Positions 34,294 to 43,117 of a DNA stretch of 64,000 nucleotides are shown here, one piece after another; position 1 is the first letter of the stretch; every line of letters begins with the position of its first letter. Source of the DNA: DATDAW01 sp036525185. GTDB taxonomy: Bacteria > Verrucomicrobiota > Verrucomicrobiia > Chthoniobacterales > DASVRZ01. The DNA lies in NCBI GenBank assembly GCA_036525185.1, contig DATDAW010000039.1:1-64000 (forward strand), given 5' to 3'. The notes beneath the pieces were generated by a model. That model was given only the letters and a program-made list of their open reading frames with translations, was not told the origin of the DNA and did no database searches. The position numbers and the translations under genes were made by a program.

Positions 34294-35379
34294 ATGGGCC
34301 TTCTAGACTTCATCAAAGGCGAGCTCCTCGAGATCATTGAATGGACCGACGATTCTCGCGACACCCTTAGCTTTCGATTTCCGGACGACGACAAGGAAAT
34401 CAAAAACGGCGCGCAACTTATTGTCCGCGAGTCGCAAGTCGCCCAGTTCGTTTACCTGGGTCAGTTCGGGGACACGTTCGGCCCCGGAAAGCATACCCTC
34501 ACGACTGAGAACATCCCGGTCCTCACCACGCTCAAAGGCTGGAAATATGGCTTTCAGACGCCCTTCAAAGCGGACATTTATTATGTCAACACCCGCCTCT
34601 TCACCGGCAACAAATGGGGCACGTCGAATCCGGTAATGTTGCGCGACAACGATTTCGGCATCGTCCGTGTGCGCGCGTTCGGCACCTACGATTTCCGCGT
34701 GGTCGATCCGAAAATCTTCCTCAAGGAAGTCGCGGGATCGGACCAGAATTTCCGCTTGGATGAATTTGCCGACACCATGCGCTCGCGCATCGTCAGCGTT
34801 TTCTCAGACGCGCTGGCCACTGCCAAAGTGCCCGTGCTCGATGTCGCCGCCCGCTACGGTGAGCTCGGCGATGCGCTCCTGCCTTTGCTCAACCCGGTGG
34901 TTCAGGCCAAATACGGACTCGAAATCACGTCTTTCATTCTCGAAAATGTCTCTGTCCCGCCCGAGGTCGAGCAGGCAATCGACAAACGTTCCAGCATGGC
35001 AGCCGTTGGAAATTTGAACGATTACGTCAAGTTTCAAATGGCACAGGGCATGGAAAAGGGCGGGGGCGCGGGCAGCATTGGCGCCGAAATGGCCGTCGGC
35101 CTCGCCATGGCCAAACAAATCGTCGAAGGCCAGCAAACGACCCCCGGCGTCCCGCCACCCCTTCCGACGCAACCCGCGGCGGGAACTCCGCCTCCTGTGC
35201 CGGTGCCGCCGAGTTCAGGGTTACCCGAACTCCTCAGTCCCGCCGAGGCCGCGCAATTGCTGGGGGTTGCGGAAGCCGACGTCCTCGCGACTTTGGAAGC
35301 AGGCGATCTCAAAGGTAAAAAAATCGGCGCAACGTGGCGGGTCACAAAAGCTGCCGTGGAACAGTTTTTGAACAGCTGA
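34294..35379 (+). CDS. SPFH/YdjI-like protein with C-terminal excisionase-type HTH
   Basis: 361 residues. Residues ~25-250 form an SPFH (band 7) domain of the virion-core/YdjI subgroup (NGAQLIVRESQVAQFVYLGQFGDTFGPGKHTL, RAFGTYDFRVVDPKIFLKEV). A proline-rich linker (~275-305, runs of P and T) leads to a C-terminal helix-turn-helix of the excisionase/MerR type (LLSPAEAAQLLGVAEADVLATLE...WRVTKAAVEQFL, ~310-361). Related proteins usually end in a zinc ribbon, so the HTH is noteworthy. SPFH proteins form membrane-bound rings or scaffolds. There is no transmembrane helix. Transcribed alone. Confidence 0.85.
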   Translation: MGLLDFIKGELLEIIEWTDDSRDTLSFRFPDDDKEIKNGAQLIVRESQVAQFVYLGQFGDTFGPGKHTLTTENIPVLTTLKGWKYGFQTPFKADIYYVNTRLFTGNKWGTSNPVMLRDNDFGIVRVRAFGTYDFRVVDPKIFLKEVAGSDQNFRLDEFADTMRSRIVSVFSDALATAKVPVLDVAARYGELGDALLPLLNPVVQAKYGLEITSFILENVSVPPEVEQAIDKRSSMAAVGNLNDYVKFQMAQGMEKGGGAGSIGAEMAVGLAMAKQIVEGQQTTPGVPPPLPTQPAAGTPPPVPVPPSSGLPELLSPAEAAQLLGVAEADVLATLEAGDLKGKKIGATWRVTKAAVEQFLNS

Positions 35380-35445
35380 TAAATTCTCACAGAAGGTGGA
35401 AAAGGAGCAAAGGCGAGTCCATTAACCTTTGTCGTCTGCTGCGTT

Positions 35446-36363
35446 TCACTTCGCCCTCGGATGCGCGGAGTCGTAAACCTTCTTCATCCGTTCCGTCGTT
35501 ACATGTGTATAAATCTGTGTCGTTGAGAGGCTTGCGTGGCCGAGCAGACTCTGCACGCTCCGGAGGTCTGCTCCATTATCCAGCAAATGCGTGGCAAACG
35601 AGTGACGCAACTTGTGTGGGCTGATGTTCACGGGGATGCTCGTTTCACGCAGGTATTTCTTGAGCATCAACCACACGGACCGCACGTTGATCCGTTTCCG
35701 CTGCTTGTTGATAAACAACGGCCCATTCCTCACGTTCGCCTCGCTCTGATATTTCGAAATAGCCGTCAACGCCATGGTTCCCACGGGACAAATACGCTCT
35801 TTCGAGCCTTTCCCGATCACGCGCACTGCCTCGGAATAGGGATCCAGATCCGCTACATTCAGCCCCGCGAGCTCTGATATCCGCAACCCGCTCGAGTAGA
35901 ATAGTTCCAGGATAGCCACGTCGCGTGCCGGCATCCACGCTGGCGCCTGCTTCGCAAGCGGCAATTTCAACGGGACAGCGAACAATTCTTCAATTTGCTG
36001 CACCGTCAGTACCACCGGCAGCCTTCGCCCCATTTTCGGTAATTGAATCTCCTTCACTGGATTCGACTTGAATCCATGACGTTCCATTAGGTACCGAAAA
36101 AAACTCCGGTAAGCGGCAAACAGCAGCCGGATGTATGCGCGAGAGTTTTCCGCCTTCATCAGCTCCATCAAGAACACTCGGAAATCATGCGCGGTTGCCT
36201 TGCCCCAGCCTTCAAATCTTGCCTGATCCCGGAATTTGGCCAATGCCTCACCATAGGCTTTCAGCGTCCGCGGCGACGAGTTCCGCTCCACATCCATATA
36301 ATCCAGGAAGCCCTCTTCCAACCGCTTGTCACGCGCTTTGACCATTGCTTTCGTCTCAGACAT
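35446..36363 (-). CDS. xerC: Tyrosine recombinase, XerC-like
   Basis: 305 residues from the ATG at 36363. It has an N-terminal SAM-like core-binding domain and a catalytic domain with all expected residues: Arg in SSGLRISEL (~169-177), Lys in GKGSKER, His-x-x-Arg in HKLRHSFATHLLD, His in LGHASLSTTQIYTHV, and the nucleophile Tyr in IYTHV. The ending YDSAHPRAK is typical of XerC. It would resolve chromosome dimers at dif with XerD. XerD is the alternative, but the C-terminus favours XerC. It is 11 bp downstream of marC on the same strand. Confidence 0.88.
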   Translation of the reverse strand: MSETKAMVKARDKRLEEGFLDYMDVERNSSPRTLKAYGEALAKFRDQARFEGWGKATAHDFRVFLMELMKAENSRAYIRLLFAAYRSFFRYLMERHGFKSNPVKEIQLPKMGRRLPVVLTVQQIEELFAVPLKLPLAKQAPAWMPARDVAILELFYSSGLRISELAGLNVADLDPYSEAVRVIGKGSKERICPVGTMALTAISKYQSEANVRNGPLFINKQRKRINVRSVWLMLKKYLRETSIPVNISPHKLRHSFATHLLDNGADLRSVQSLLGHASLSTTQIYTHVTTERMKKVYDSAHPRAK

Positions 36364-36374
36364 GGATGTTCTCT

Positions 36375-36953
36375 CTAGTCGTTCCAACCCGAACGAATCA
36401 TGTGTACGGCGATCGCTGCAAGTAGCAAAGCCACCATTTTGGACACGGCGCGCATCGTTGTTGCTCCTAGTAAACGTTTGAGTGGTTCGCCGAAGCGGAG
36501 GGCAGCGTAAACCAGCACCAAATTCACGAGCAGCCCGGCCAGCGTCATCGGCACGCCGACTGTGTCCGAAAGCGTCAACAACGCCGTTAACATTGCCGGG
36601 CCGGCGATGAGCGGCATACCGAGCGGGACCACGCCGAAATCGGGGTGATCCTTGGGCTGATGCGGTTGTGGCGCCAGAATATCTTGAACCGCCAGCACAA
36701 GGAGGATCAGTCCTCCTGCGATTTTGAAATCTGCTACGCCAATGCCGAGCGCGTGAAAAATAAATTTCCCGAGAAAAACAAATCCCACTGCGACCAGCGC
36801 CGCGGTGACCGTCGCTTGAAAAATGACCCGCTTCCTATCCTTTTCCGGGACGCTTCCGGCCATCGACAAAAAAACCGGGATCAAACCCACCGGATCCAGC
36901 GCCACGAAGAGCGGAATGAAAACGAGCAGGAACGGTTCGATCCAGGCAGGCAT
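36375..36953 (-). CDS. MarC family membrane protein
   Basis: 192 residues from the ATG at 36953. The frame extends upstream but that part is not hydrophobic and lacks similarity. Six membrane helices with the MarC pattern: PLFVALDPVGLIPVFLSMAG (~14-33), DFKIAGGLILLVLAVQDIL (~75-93), VVPLGMPLIAGPAMLTALL (~108-126) and a final helix ending in HMIRSGW. MarC proteins were once tied to multiple antibiotic resistance; the function is unresolved. A 135-bp gap separates it from the efflux operon upstream and an 11-bp gap from xerC downstream. Confidence 0.9.
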   Translation of the reverse strand: MPAWIEPFLLVFIPLFVALDPVGLIPVFLSMAGSVPEKDRKRVIFQATVTAALVAVGFVFLGKFIFHALGIGVADFKIAGGLILLVLAVQDILAPQPHQPKDHPDFGVVPLGMPLIAGPAMLTALLTLSDTVGVPMTLAGLLVNLVLVYAALRFGEPLKRLLGATTMRAVSKMVALLLAAIAVHMIRSGWND

Positions 36954-37088
36954 AATGTTTGAGCAGAATGAGGACGAACGGAGGAAATCTGAAACGTGCG
37001 TAAAAACCAATTGCAAACAGCGTTGGCCGGATTCCGGGCGGCGGGGGAGGTGAGGCGACCCCGATGGATTTGCTGCGCCTAGTCGCAA

Positions 37089-38198
37089 TTATGACGCGCG
37101 AGCACGGAAGAACCATGTGGCAACCGGAATGGTAAAAAGGGCAATGACCAGCATCGGCCACGTGTTGGCCCAGACGACTTCCGGAGGCAGGTCTTTGAGG
37201 AAAACACCTTTCACGATCACCATCATGTAGCGCAGTGGATTGGCATAAGTGATCACCTGCAGCCATTGCGGCATGTTTTCTATGGGACTCGCGTAACCGG
37301 AAAGAAGCATTCCCGGAACCATGAACGTAAAAGTGCCTAGCAATGCCTGCTGTTGTGTAGCGCTGAGAGCCGAAATGAAAAGGCCTACTCCGACGATGGA
37401 TGTTATGAAGGTTACAAGTGCCAGATACAGCAATGGCAGTGACCCATGAAAGGGGATGCGGAAAATAAAAACTGCGACTAAAAGAAACAGCGTCGCTTCG
37501 GCAAGCGCCAGCAGGAAGGCGGGAATGGTTTTTCCGATCATGATCTCGATCGGCTGCAACGGGGACACTAGCAATTGATCGAATGTGCCCATTTCCCGTT
37601 CGCGGGCCACGGACATCGACGTCACGTTCAGCGAAATAAGCAGCGTAATGATCGCCACAAGACTGGGAACTGTGAACCAGATGTATTCCAAATTCGCGTT
37701 AAACCAATTTCGCGGCTGGATCAATTCGTCGCTAACCGTCATGCGACCGGGCGCTGCCTGCTCTGCGACAAACTGCCCGACGATCGTCGTGATGTAACCG
37801 TTCACGATTTGCGCAGCGTTCGACCGGCGCCCATCCAGAATGACTTGCAGGGATGCATTTTGTCCGGAGAGAAATCGCTCGGAGAAATCCGGCTGAAACC
37901 GCACGCTGGCGATGGCCTGCTGGCGATCAATCGCGTCCGCCACTGCTTCCGTTGATTGGACAAAGGTGACATAGCGGAAATTCCCGGAAGCTTCCAAACG
38001 TTTGCAAAGCTCGGTCGAGGCCTGGCCGGTGTCTGGATTGAAAATGGCTATGCCGATATTTTTGACCTCCTGCGTCCCGGTAAATGAGAAAAGCAAGAGC
38101 TGAATGATGGGCGGAATGACCAATGCCAGGCGCGCGCGCCGGTCGCGGAGCGTGGCGAGCAATTCCTTGATGACGAGGGCGGCGATGCGTTGGAGCAT
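37089..38198 (-). CDS. ABC-2 type efflux permease, YbhR-like
   Basis: 369 residues with one N-terminal helix (~24-44), a large periplasmic loop and five C-terminal helices, the standard ABC-2 permease design. The motif VAREREMGTFDQLLVSPLQPIEIMIGK (~196-222) is the conserved cytoplasmic signature. Together with the second permease and the fused ATPase upstream it would form the membrane channel of an exporter. It lies 10 bp after the first permease gene. The length (E. coli YbhR 368) and gene order support the assignment. Confidence 0.88.
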   Translation of the reverse strand: MLQRIAALVIKELLATLRDRRARLALVIPPIIQLLLFSFTGTQEVKNIGIAIFNPDTGQASTELCKRLEASGNFRYVTFVQSTEAVADAIDRQQAIASVRFQPDFSERFLSGQNASLQVILDGRRSNAAQIVNGYITTIVGQFVAEQAAPGRMTVSDELIQPRNWFNANLEYIWFTVPSLVAIITLLISLNVTSMSVAREREMGTFDQLLVSPLQPIEIMIGKTIPAFLLALAEATLFLLVAVFIFRIPFHGSLPLLYLALVTFITSIVGVGLFISALSATQQQALLGTFTFMVPGMLLSGYASPIENMPQWLQVITYANPLRYMMVIVKGVFLKDLPPEVVWANTWPMLVIALFTIPVATWFFRARAS

Positions 38199-38208
38199 TT
38201 TTCTCCTT

Positions 38209-39474
38209 TTAGTCGAGTTTTTTCCGGGTGACGCGAGAGGTTAGGAGGAAAAAGACGGCCGCGAATCCAACCAGGATCAGGCCATCACGCCATAGGACGG
38301 CGCCGACGTCACCCGCCAGAAAGATCGTGTGGAGTGCTTGCACAAAATACCGTGCGGGAAAGAGATATGTTAGTGCCTGGATCGGCGCCGGCATGCTCCG
38401 AATCTCGAAGATGAACCCGGAAAGTTGAAATGATGGCAAGAAGCCAAGAATCAAAGCGGCCTGACCTGCGATGAACTGGCTCTTCGCAAGCGTCGATATG
38501 AAAAGCCCCTGCCCAAGGCAGGCTGCCAGAAACGCCGAAGTCACCAGCGCGAGTACGATCGCCGATCCGCGCAGAGGCGTGTGAAATATGCCGACCGACA
38601 CCAGCGTGCAGAACGACATGGAGCCAAAACCAAGCAGAAAATAGGGGATCAATTTCCCCAGGACCAGTTCCTGGATCGACACGGGCGTCGCCATCAATGC
38701 CTCCATCGTGCCCCGTTCCCATTCCCGCGCGACGACGAGCGACGTAAGCAGTGTCCCAATCAGCGTCATCACAATGGCGATCGAGCCGGGAACGAGGTAA
38801 TTCTTGCTCTCGAGCGAGGGATTGAACCACATCCGCGTCTCGATCTCGATATTTGGAGGGGCGTTGGCGCCCTGGTCCAGGGCCCGCGCCGTTTGCCAGC
38901 CACCGATCGCCGCCCGAATGTAGTTTTGCACGAAACTGGCCGTATTTGGCTCGCTGCCATCAGCGATAATCTGCAAACGGGCTGCCGTGTCTCCGCCACC
39001 ATTATTTCCCGTAAACAGCCTGGAGAAATTCACGGGAATGACGAGGATGCCTCGCAGTTTTCCAGCGACAAGCTGGTCCTCCATTTCTTTGAGGGTGAAT
39101 CCAGGTGTCACCGTAAAATATTTCGAATCGCGCAGCGCTGCCATCAGGCTCTCGCTAACCGGTGTCCGCTCCTCCATGACCACGCCGACGCGCAATTTCG
39201 TCGAATCCAAGGAAACGGCGTATCCGAACAAGAAAAGCAAGATTACCGGCAGGATGAACGCGATGAGAATGCTGCTTGGATCGCGTAAAATTTGCACGCC
39301 TTCCTTGCGAATCAGCGCGAGCAATCGCCGCGGGTTGAATTTTTCCACTGCGAAAGAACGCGAATCGCTCGAGGCAGCGCCGGTTTCGACCCTCCGATTG
39401 CCGGACGACGATCGTTCGGAAAGCGCCCCTCGTTGTGGGTCGCGGCTCTCTATTTCTATTTTCATTCGTGTCAT
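38209..39474 (-). CDS. ABC-2 type efflux permease, YbhS-like
   Basis: 421 residues. About 50 residues of poorly ordered N-terminus precede the first helix (~68-90, LIAFILPVILLFLFGYAV). The ABC-2 signature VAREWERGTMEALMATPVSIQELVLGK lies at ~245-271 and five helices follow. It is paralogous to the next permease. The start is uncertain: ATG at 39474 or 39465. The start region lies in a degenerate tract (CACGGATGACACGAATGA) of the kind found in intergenic DNA here, which suggests the N-terminal tail was gained recently. Confidence 0.86.
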   Translation of the reverse strand: MTRMKIEIESRDPQRGALSERSSSGNRRVETGAASSDSRSFAVEKFNPRRLLALIRKEGVQILRDPSSILIAFILPVILLFLFGYAVSLDSTKLRVGVVMEERTPVSESLMAALRDSKYFTVTPGFTLKEMEDQLVAGKLRGILVIPVNFSRLFTGNNGGGDTAARLQIIADGSEPNTASFVQNYIRAAIGGWQTARALDQGANAPPNIEIETRMWFNPSLESKNYLVPGSIAIVMTLIGTLLTSLVVAREWERGTMEALMATPVSIQELVLGKLIPYFLLGFGSMSFCTLVSVGIFHTPLRGSAIVLALVTSAFLAACLGQGLFISTLAKSQFIAGQAALILGFLPSFQLSGFIFEIRSMPAPIQALTYLFPARYFVQALHTIFLAGDVGAVLWRDGLILVGFAAVFFLLTSRVTRKKLD

Positions 39475-39491
39475 CCGTGCCCGTTCTCGGT

Positions 39492-41249
39492 TTAGCTTTT
39501 CACCCCATTTTCCCGGTCGAACTCCCGAATCAAGGCGACGAAAGCGTCTTCCATTGTCGGATTTTCCAGCTCCGGGGTTCTTACTTTGCGTTTCAGTTCG
39601 TCCGGCGGCCCGAGTGCGATCAGCTGGCCGCGATACACCAGCCCAATCCGATCACAGTACTCCGCCTCGTCCATGAAATGGGTCGTGACCATGACCGTGA
39701 CGCCTTTTTCCACGAGGCCGTTGATGTGCTTCCAGAATTCGCGGCGGGTGATAGGGTCCACGCCCGACGTGGGCTCATCGAGAAACAGCACGTCCGGCTC
39801 GTGCATCAATGCCGCTGCCATCGAAAGCCGCTGCTTGAACCCGAGCGGCAACTGCCCAGACGGCACGTCTGCCTGGTCGCCAAATGCAAAGATCTCCAGC
39901 ATGGAATCCACCGCTTTTCTGCGTCCGTTCTTCAATCCGTAAATTCCGGAAAAAAAGTCGAGGTTCTGCCGGACGGTGAGGTCGGCGTAGAGGGAAAATT
40001 TTTGGGCCATGTAGCCGAGCCTGCTACGGGCCTGACTCCCGGAATGCTGCAAATCCAGACCTGTTACCCGAGCCGTGCCCGAAGTCGGTTTGAGAAGACC
40101 GCACATCATCTTGAACGTTGTAGATTTTCCCGCTCCGTTCGGACCGAGCAGACCGAAAAGCTCGCCGCGTTTGACCTCAAAAGTCACGCGGTCCGTCGCT
40201 GCGAAATCGCCGAATTTCTTGGTCAGATCGTGCGCTTCGATGACGGATTTATCGTCGCCAGGAATTTGCCGCATGGCCTCTGCAATCCGCGATTCGCCAC
40301 GTGTCGGGCCGCCCAGGGCGTCGATGAACGCATCTTCGAAACGCGGCTTTACGTGCTTTGGTTTTCCCTCGAGACCGATCGCCGCCGCGTCGAATTCCAT
40401 CGCGCCTTCTCGCAGTACGAGCCGCAAATGGTTTCCCTGCACGACGCCGTCCAGGACAGACTCCACGTCCAAAGCGCGTTGAAGCGCCTGACGGCGAGCA
40501 TGCGTCACCGGCAAGACAAACGTCCGGTCCCGCACACGATCCGTCAGCTCAGCAGGCGCCCCGGAAAAAAGCGTTTTGCCGTCGTTTAGGACGATCACGC
40601 TTTCGCACATCTCCGCCTCATCGAGATACGCGGTGCTCCAGATGACACCGATGCCTTCGGCTACGAGATCCTGGACCATTGTCCATAAGTCACGCCGGGA
40701 AATCGGGTCGACGCCCACGCCAGGTTCGTCGAGTAAAAGCAGTTCCGGCTTCGAAATGAGAGCGCATGCCAGACCCAGCTTCTGCTTCATCCCGCCTGAA
40801 AGCGCCCCGGCTTTTCGCTTCGTAAACCGTTTCAAATCCGTAAAGCCCAGCAACCGCTCGAAGGTGGCCGCCCGCTCCTGGTCGGGTACGCCGCGCAGAT
40901 CCGCATACAAATCCAGGTTTTGTTGCACACTCAAATCCTCGTAGAGCCCAAAGCGCTGGGGCATGTACCCGGCCCGAATGTGAATTTCTTCCGCCTGCGT
41001 CGCCGGGTTCACCCCAAGCACAGTTAGCTCACCCTCCGTCGGATCCAGCAGTCCGGCGACCATTCGCAAAAATGTCGTCTTTCCCGCCCCGTCCGGACCT
41101 GCCAGACCGGTAATCCGGCCGGCAAAAATATCCGCGTCCAAGCCTGCCAGGGCTGGCTTTTTTGCTTTCGGAAACCGCTTCGTCAAATTGCGTGCCCGGA
41201 CGATGGGGCCATCAATTCGCGACGTTTCCGGTTGGAACAGATTGTTCAC
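39492..41249 (-). CDS. Fused ABC transporter ATPase, YbhF-like
   Basis: 585 residues with two complete ATPase domains in tandem. The first has Walker A GPDGAGKT (~53-60), signature LSGGMKQ (~150-156) and Walker B LLLLDEPGVGVDP. The second has Walker A GPNGAGKS (~370-377), a degraded signature PLGFKQR and Walker B VLFLDEPTSGVDP. This double ATPase is the hallmark of YbhF (578 aa in E. coli). It powers the two permeases downstream. The start at 41249 overlaps the end of the adaptor gene by 38 bp; a later start is possible. Confidence 0.9.
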   Translation of the reverse strand: MNNLFQPETSRIDGPIVRARNLTKRFPKAKKPALAGLDADIFAGRITGLAGPDGAGKTTFLRMVAGLLDPTEGELTVLGVNPATQAEEIHIRAGYMPQRFGLYEDLSVQQNLDLYADLRGVPDQERAATFERLLGFTDLKRFTKRKAGALSGGMKQKLGLACALISKPELLLLDEPGVGVDPISRRDLWTMVQDLVAEGIGVIWSTAYLDEAEMCESVIVLNDGKTLFSGAPAELTDRVRDRTFVLPVTHARRQALQRALDVESVLDGVVQGNHLRLVLREGAMEFDAAAIGLEGKPKHVKPRFEDAFIDALGGPTRGESRIAEAMRQIPGDDKSVIEAHDLTKKFGDFAATDRVTFEVKRGELFGLLGPNGAGKSTTFKMMCGLLKPTSGTARVTGLDLQHSGSQARSRLGYMAQKFSLYADLTVRQNLDFFSGIYGLKNGRRKAVDSMLEIFAFGDQADVPSGQLPLGFKQRLSMAAALMHEPDVLFLDEPTSGVDPITRREFWKHINGLVEKGVTVMVTTHFMDEAEYCDRIGLVYRGQLIALGPPDELKRKVRTPELENPTMEDAFVALIREFDRENGVKS

Positions 41250-42240
41250 GATCTTTCTCCTCCAAGAGTCTTACGGTCACCGGCATGCCCTGACGCAGAA
41301 ATTTGTCCGGTTTAGAAATGATAACCCTCAGCCGGTACACCAAGTCCGCGCGCAATTCCCTCGTTTCCACGGACTTCGGCGTAAATTCGGCAACCGGAGA
41401 GACGAACCCGACCTGCGCGGGGATCGCCTCGTTCGGTCGGGTGTCGGTAAAAACGCTTGCCTGCATTCCCGGATAAACTCGGCCAAGGTCGCGCTCGCTC
41501 ACGTACGTGCGCACCCATACTGGCGAGTTCAAATTCAGAGCGCATGCCGTTGTTCCCGCGGCCACGATCGCTCCGGGTTCAAGGGCTCTGGTGATAATGA
41601 CTCCATCGGTCGGGGCCACGATACGGCAATCCAGCACGTCGCGTTCCGCGGCCTCCAAATTCGCTTTTGTCCGCGCGACTTCGGCCTTCGCGGCGTCGAT
41701 GTCTTCGTAGCGGGAGCCCGCCTCCAGCAATGCCAGATTGGCCTGAGCGGACGCGAGTTGCGCAGCCGTCGAATCACGCGTCGCCAGTGCCGTATCGTAG
41801 TCTGATCGCGCAACGACTCGCTGTGCCCACAAATCCCTCGTACGCCCAAAATTGGCTTCCGCGTTCATCAGATTTGCTTTCATCTGCCCTACCTGCGCCC
41901 TGGCCTGGTCGATGTCCTCTTTTCGCGAGCCATTGACCGCTTTCGCCAGCGCGGCCTCAGCCGACCCCAGCTGGGCCTCAGCCAGATGCACCTGGTCCAC
42001 GTAGGGCCCGTCTTCCAGAACGGCGATCACATCGCCTGCCTTGACCACATCGCCTTCATCCACACGGATTTCCTTGATCCGTCCACCGACGCGAAATCCA
42101 AGATTCACCTGGCGAATGTCGATGTTTCCTTGAACTAGCAGCTCGCCGTTTTCACTCGCTGAGCGCTGTTTCACAAAATAAACAGCGGCCGCGGCGACGG
42201 TGAGAATCAGGACAATCAGAACGAGTCTGCGTGGTTTCAC
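41212..42240 (-). CDS. HlyD-family membrane fusion protein, YbhG-like
   Basis: Periplasmic adaptor of an efflux system, 342 residues from a GTG at 42240. That GTG overlaps the stop of the cecR-like gene (GTGA), the strongest reason for this start. The N-terminal anchor is at ~5-24 (LVLIVLILTVAAAAVYFV). A biotinyl-lipoyl half-motif (GRIKEIRVDEGDVVKAGDVIA) follows, then a long coiled-coil hairpin (~80-205, AEAQLGSAEAAL...) and the second lipoyl half (IVAPTDGVIITRALEPGAIVAAGT). The gene order regulator-adaptor-double ATPase-two permeases equals E. coli cecR-ybhGFSR. Confidence 0.9.
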   Translation of the reverse strand: MKPRRLVLIVLILTVAAAAVYFVKQRSASENGELLVQGNIDIRQVNLGFRVGGRIKEIRVDEGDVVKAGDVIAVLEDGPYVDQVHLAEAQLGSAEAALAKAVNGSRKEDIDQARAQVGQMKANLMNAEANFGRTRDLWAQRVVARSDYDTALATRDSTAAQLASAQANLALLEAGSRYEDIDAAKAEVARTKANLEAAERDVLDCRIVAPTDGVIITRALEPGAIVAAGTTACALNLNSPVWVRTYVSERDLGRVYPGMQASVFTDTRPNEAIPAQVGFVSPVAEFTPKSVETRELRADLVYRLRVIISKPDKFLRQGMPVTVRLLEEKDREQSVPTGNVAN

Positions 42241-42968
42241 TGATCGTTTCCCTTTCCTGGGGTGTTCGTTTCGTACAAAAAAATGGCTTCGAGATTTGCG
42301 TTCACGGCGGCCTCGATCTGGCGGGCTTCCTCCGCGGTGTAACATTGCCAGTGCATCCGCCGCCGGACCGTTTCACGACCGGCCAGAAAGATGATGAACT
42401 GGCCCACCAGCGAATGGGCGCGCAGAATCATCTGTGGATCTTCCGAATGGCTCCCTGTGGCATCGGCCAGCAATCGGGCAAAGGCTTGGTGAATATGCTG
42501 AATGACGTTTTCGTATATATAATCAAATCCTTTGGTCGGCTGCATTTGCTCACGCATGACGATGCGGGACCAGGAACTCGCCATGGGAAATCGGACCAAG
42601 GTCCCCAGAAACGCCCGGATCATCCCCTGGGCGAGTTCCAAGGCTTCGCGAGGTGTGAAACCATTGGCCGGATCCCGCTCCTTTATGGAGAGGGCTGCCG
42701 GCAGGACATTCGCCTTGATCGTGCTGACGACGGACTCGATAACGGCCATATACAGGCCTTCTTTTCCTCCGAAATAATAAGCGATGGCCGCCTGATTTAC
42801 TCCGGCCTGCAGTGCGATCTGGCGAGTCGTGGCGCCTTCGAGATTATAGGCGCCAAAGATTTCCAGCCCCGCCGTGATCAACCGTTGCCGGGCGTCCGGC
42901 TCGCTTCCCTTGCCGGTAAGAAAGGAGTCTGGCACAGCCATGAGATCCCAGTCGGAAGCCTTCGTCAT
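42237..42968 (-). CDS. TetR-family regulator, CecR-like (DUF1956 C-terminus)
   Basis: 243 residues. The N-terminal TetR helix-turn-helix is at ~24-70 (ARQRLITAGLEIFGAYNLEGATTRQIALQAGVNQAAIAYYFGGKEGLYMAVIE). The C-terminal ligand-binding part has the features of DUF1956 seen in CecR/YbiH (FPMASSWSRIVMREQMQP). It is the first gene of the efflux operon and its stop overlaps the adaptor start. A palindrome at 42982-42997 beside a TATAAT box upstream is the likely operator, so autorepression relieved by a toxic ligand is inferred. In E. coli CecR controls ybhGFSR in response to antibiotics such as cefoperazone and chloramphenicol. Confidence 0.9.
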   Translation of the reverse strand: MTKASDWDLMAVPDSFLTGKGSEPDARQRLITAGLEIFGAYNLEGATTRQIALQAGVNQAAIAYYFGGKEGLYMAVIESVVSTIKANVLPAALSIKERDPANGFTPREALELAQGMIRAFLGTLVRFPMASSWSRIVMREQMQPTKGFDYIYENVIQHIHQAFARLLADATGSHSEDPQMILRAHSLVGQFIIFLAGRETVRRRMHWQCYTAEEARQIEAAVNANLEAIFLYETNTPGKGNDQ

Positions 42969-42981
42969 GATGTTCCAAGTT

Positions 42982-43013
42982 ATTCAATCAATTGAATGAA
43001 TCAAACGATTATA
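42982..43013 (-). promoter_or_regulatory. Operator palindrome and -10 box of the cecR-like operon
   Basis: ATTCAAT-CA-ATTGAAT (42982-42997) is a perfect 7-2-7 inverted repeat, 14 bp before the cecR-like ATG. On the minus strand a consensus TATAAT (43008-43013) lies 10 bp upstream of it, so the palindrome falls just downstream of the predicted transcription start. No good -35 was found. The position suits a TetR repressor site. Confidence 0.5.
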
Positions 43014-43117
43014 TTGGCTTTCTTCGGCTGTAATCAGGCGTTTGAATCAACGCGCCCGTGGTAACTGCCATTTTTTGTTTTCGCCACCGTGAAATGTGTG
43101 TCAACATCCGCAAACCT

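Noticed and set aside
35446..36363. Integrase of a mobile element
   Set aside because: The tyrosine recombinase has XerC length and ending, sits in a housekeeping run beside marC, and no attachment repeats or phage genes are near.
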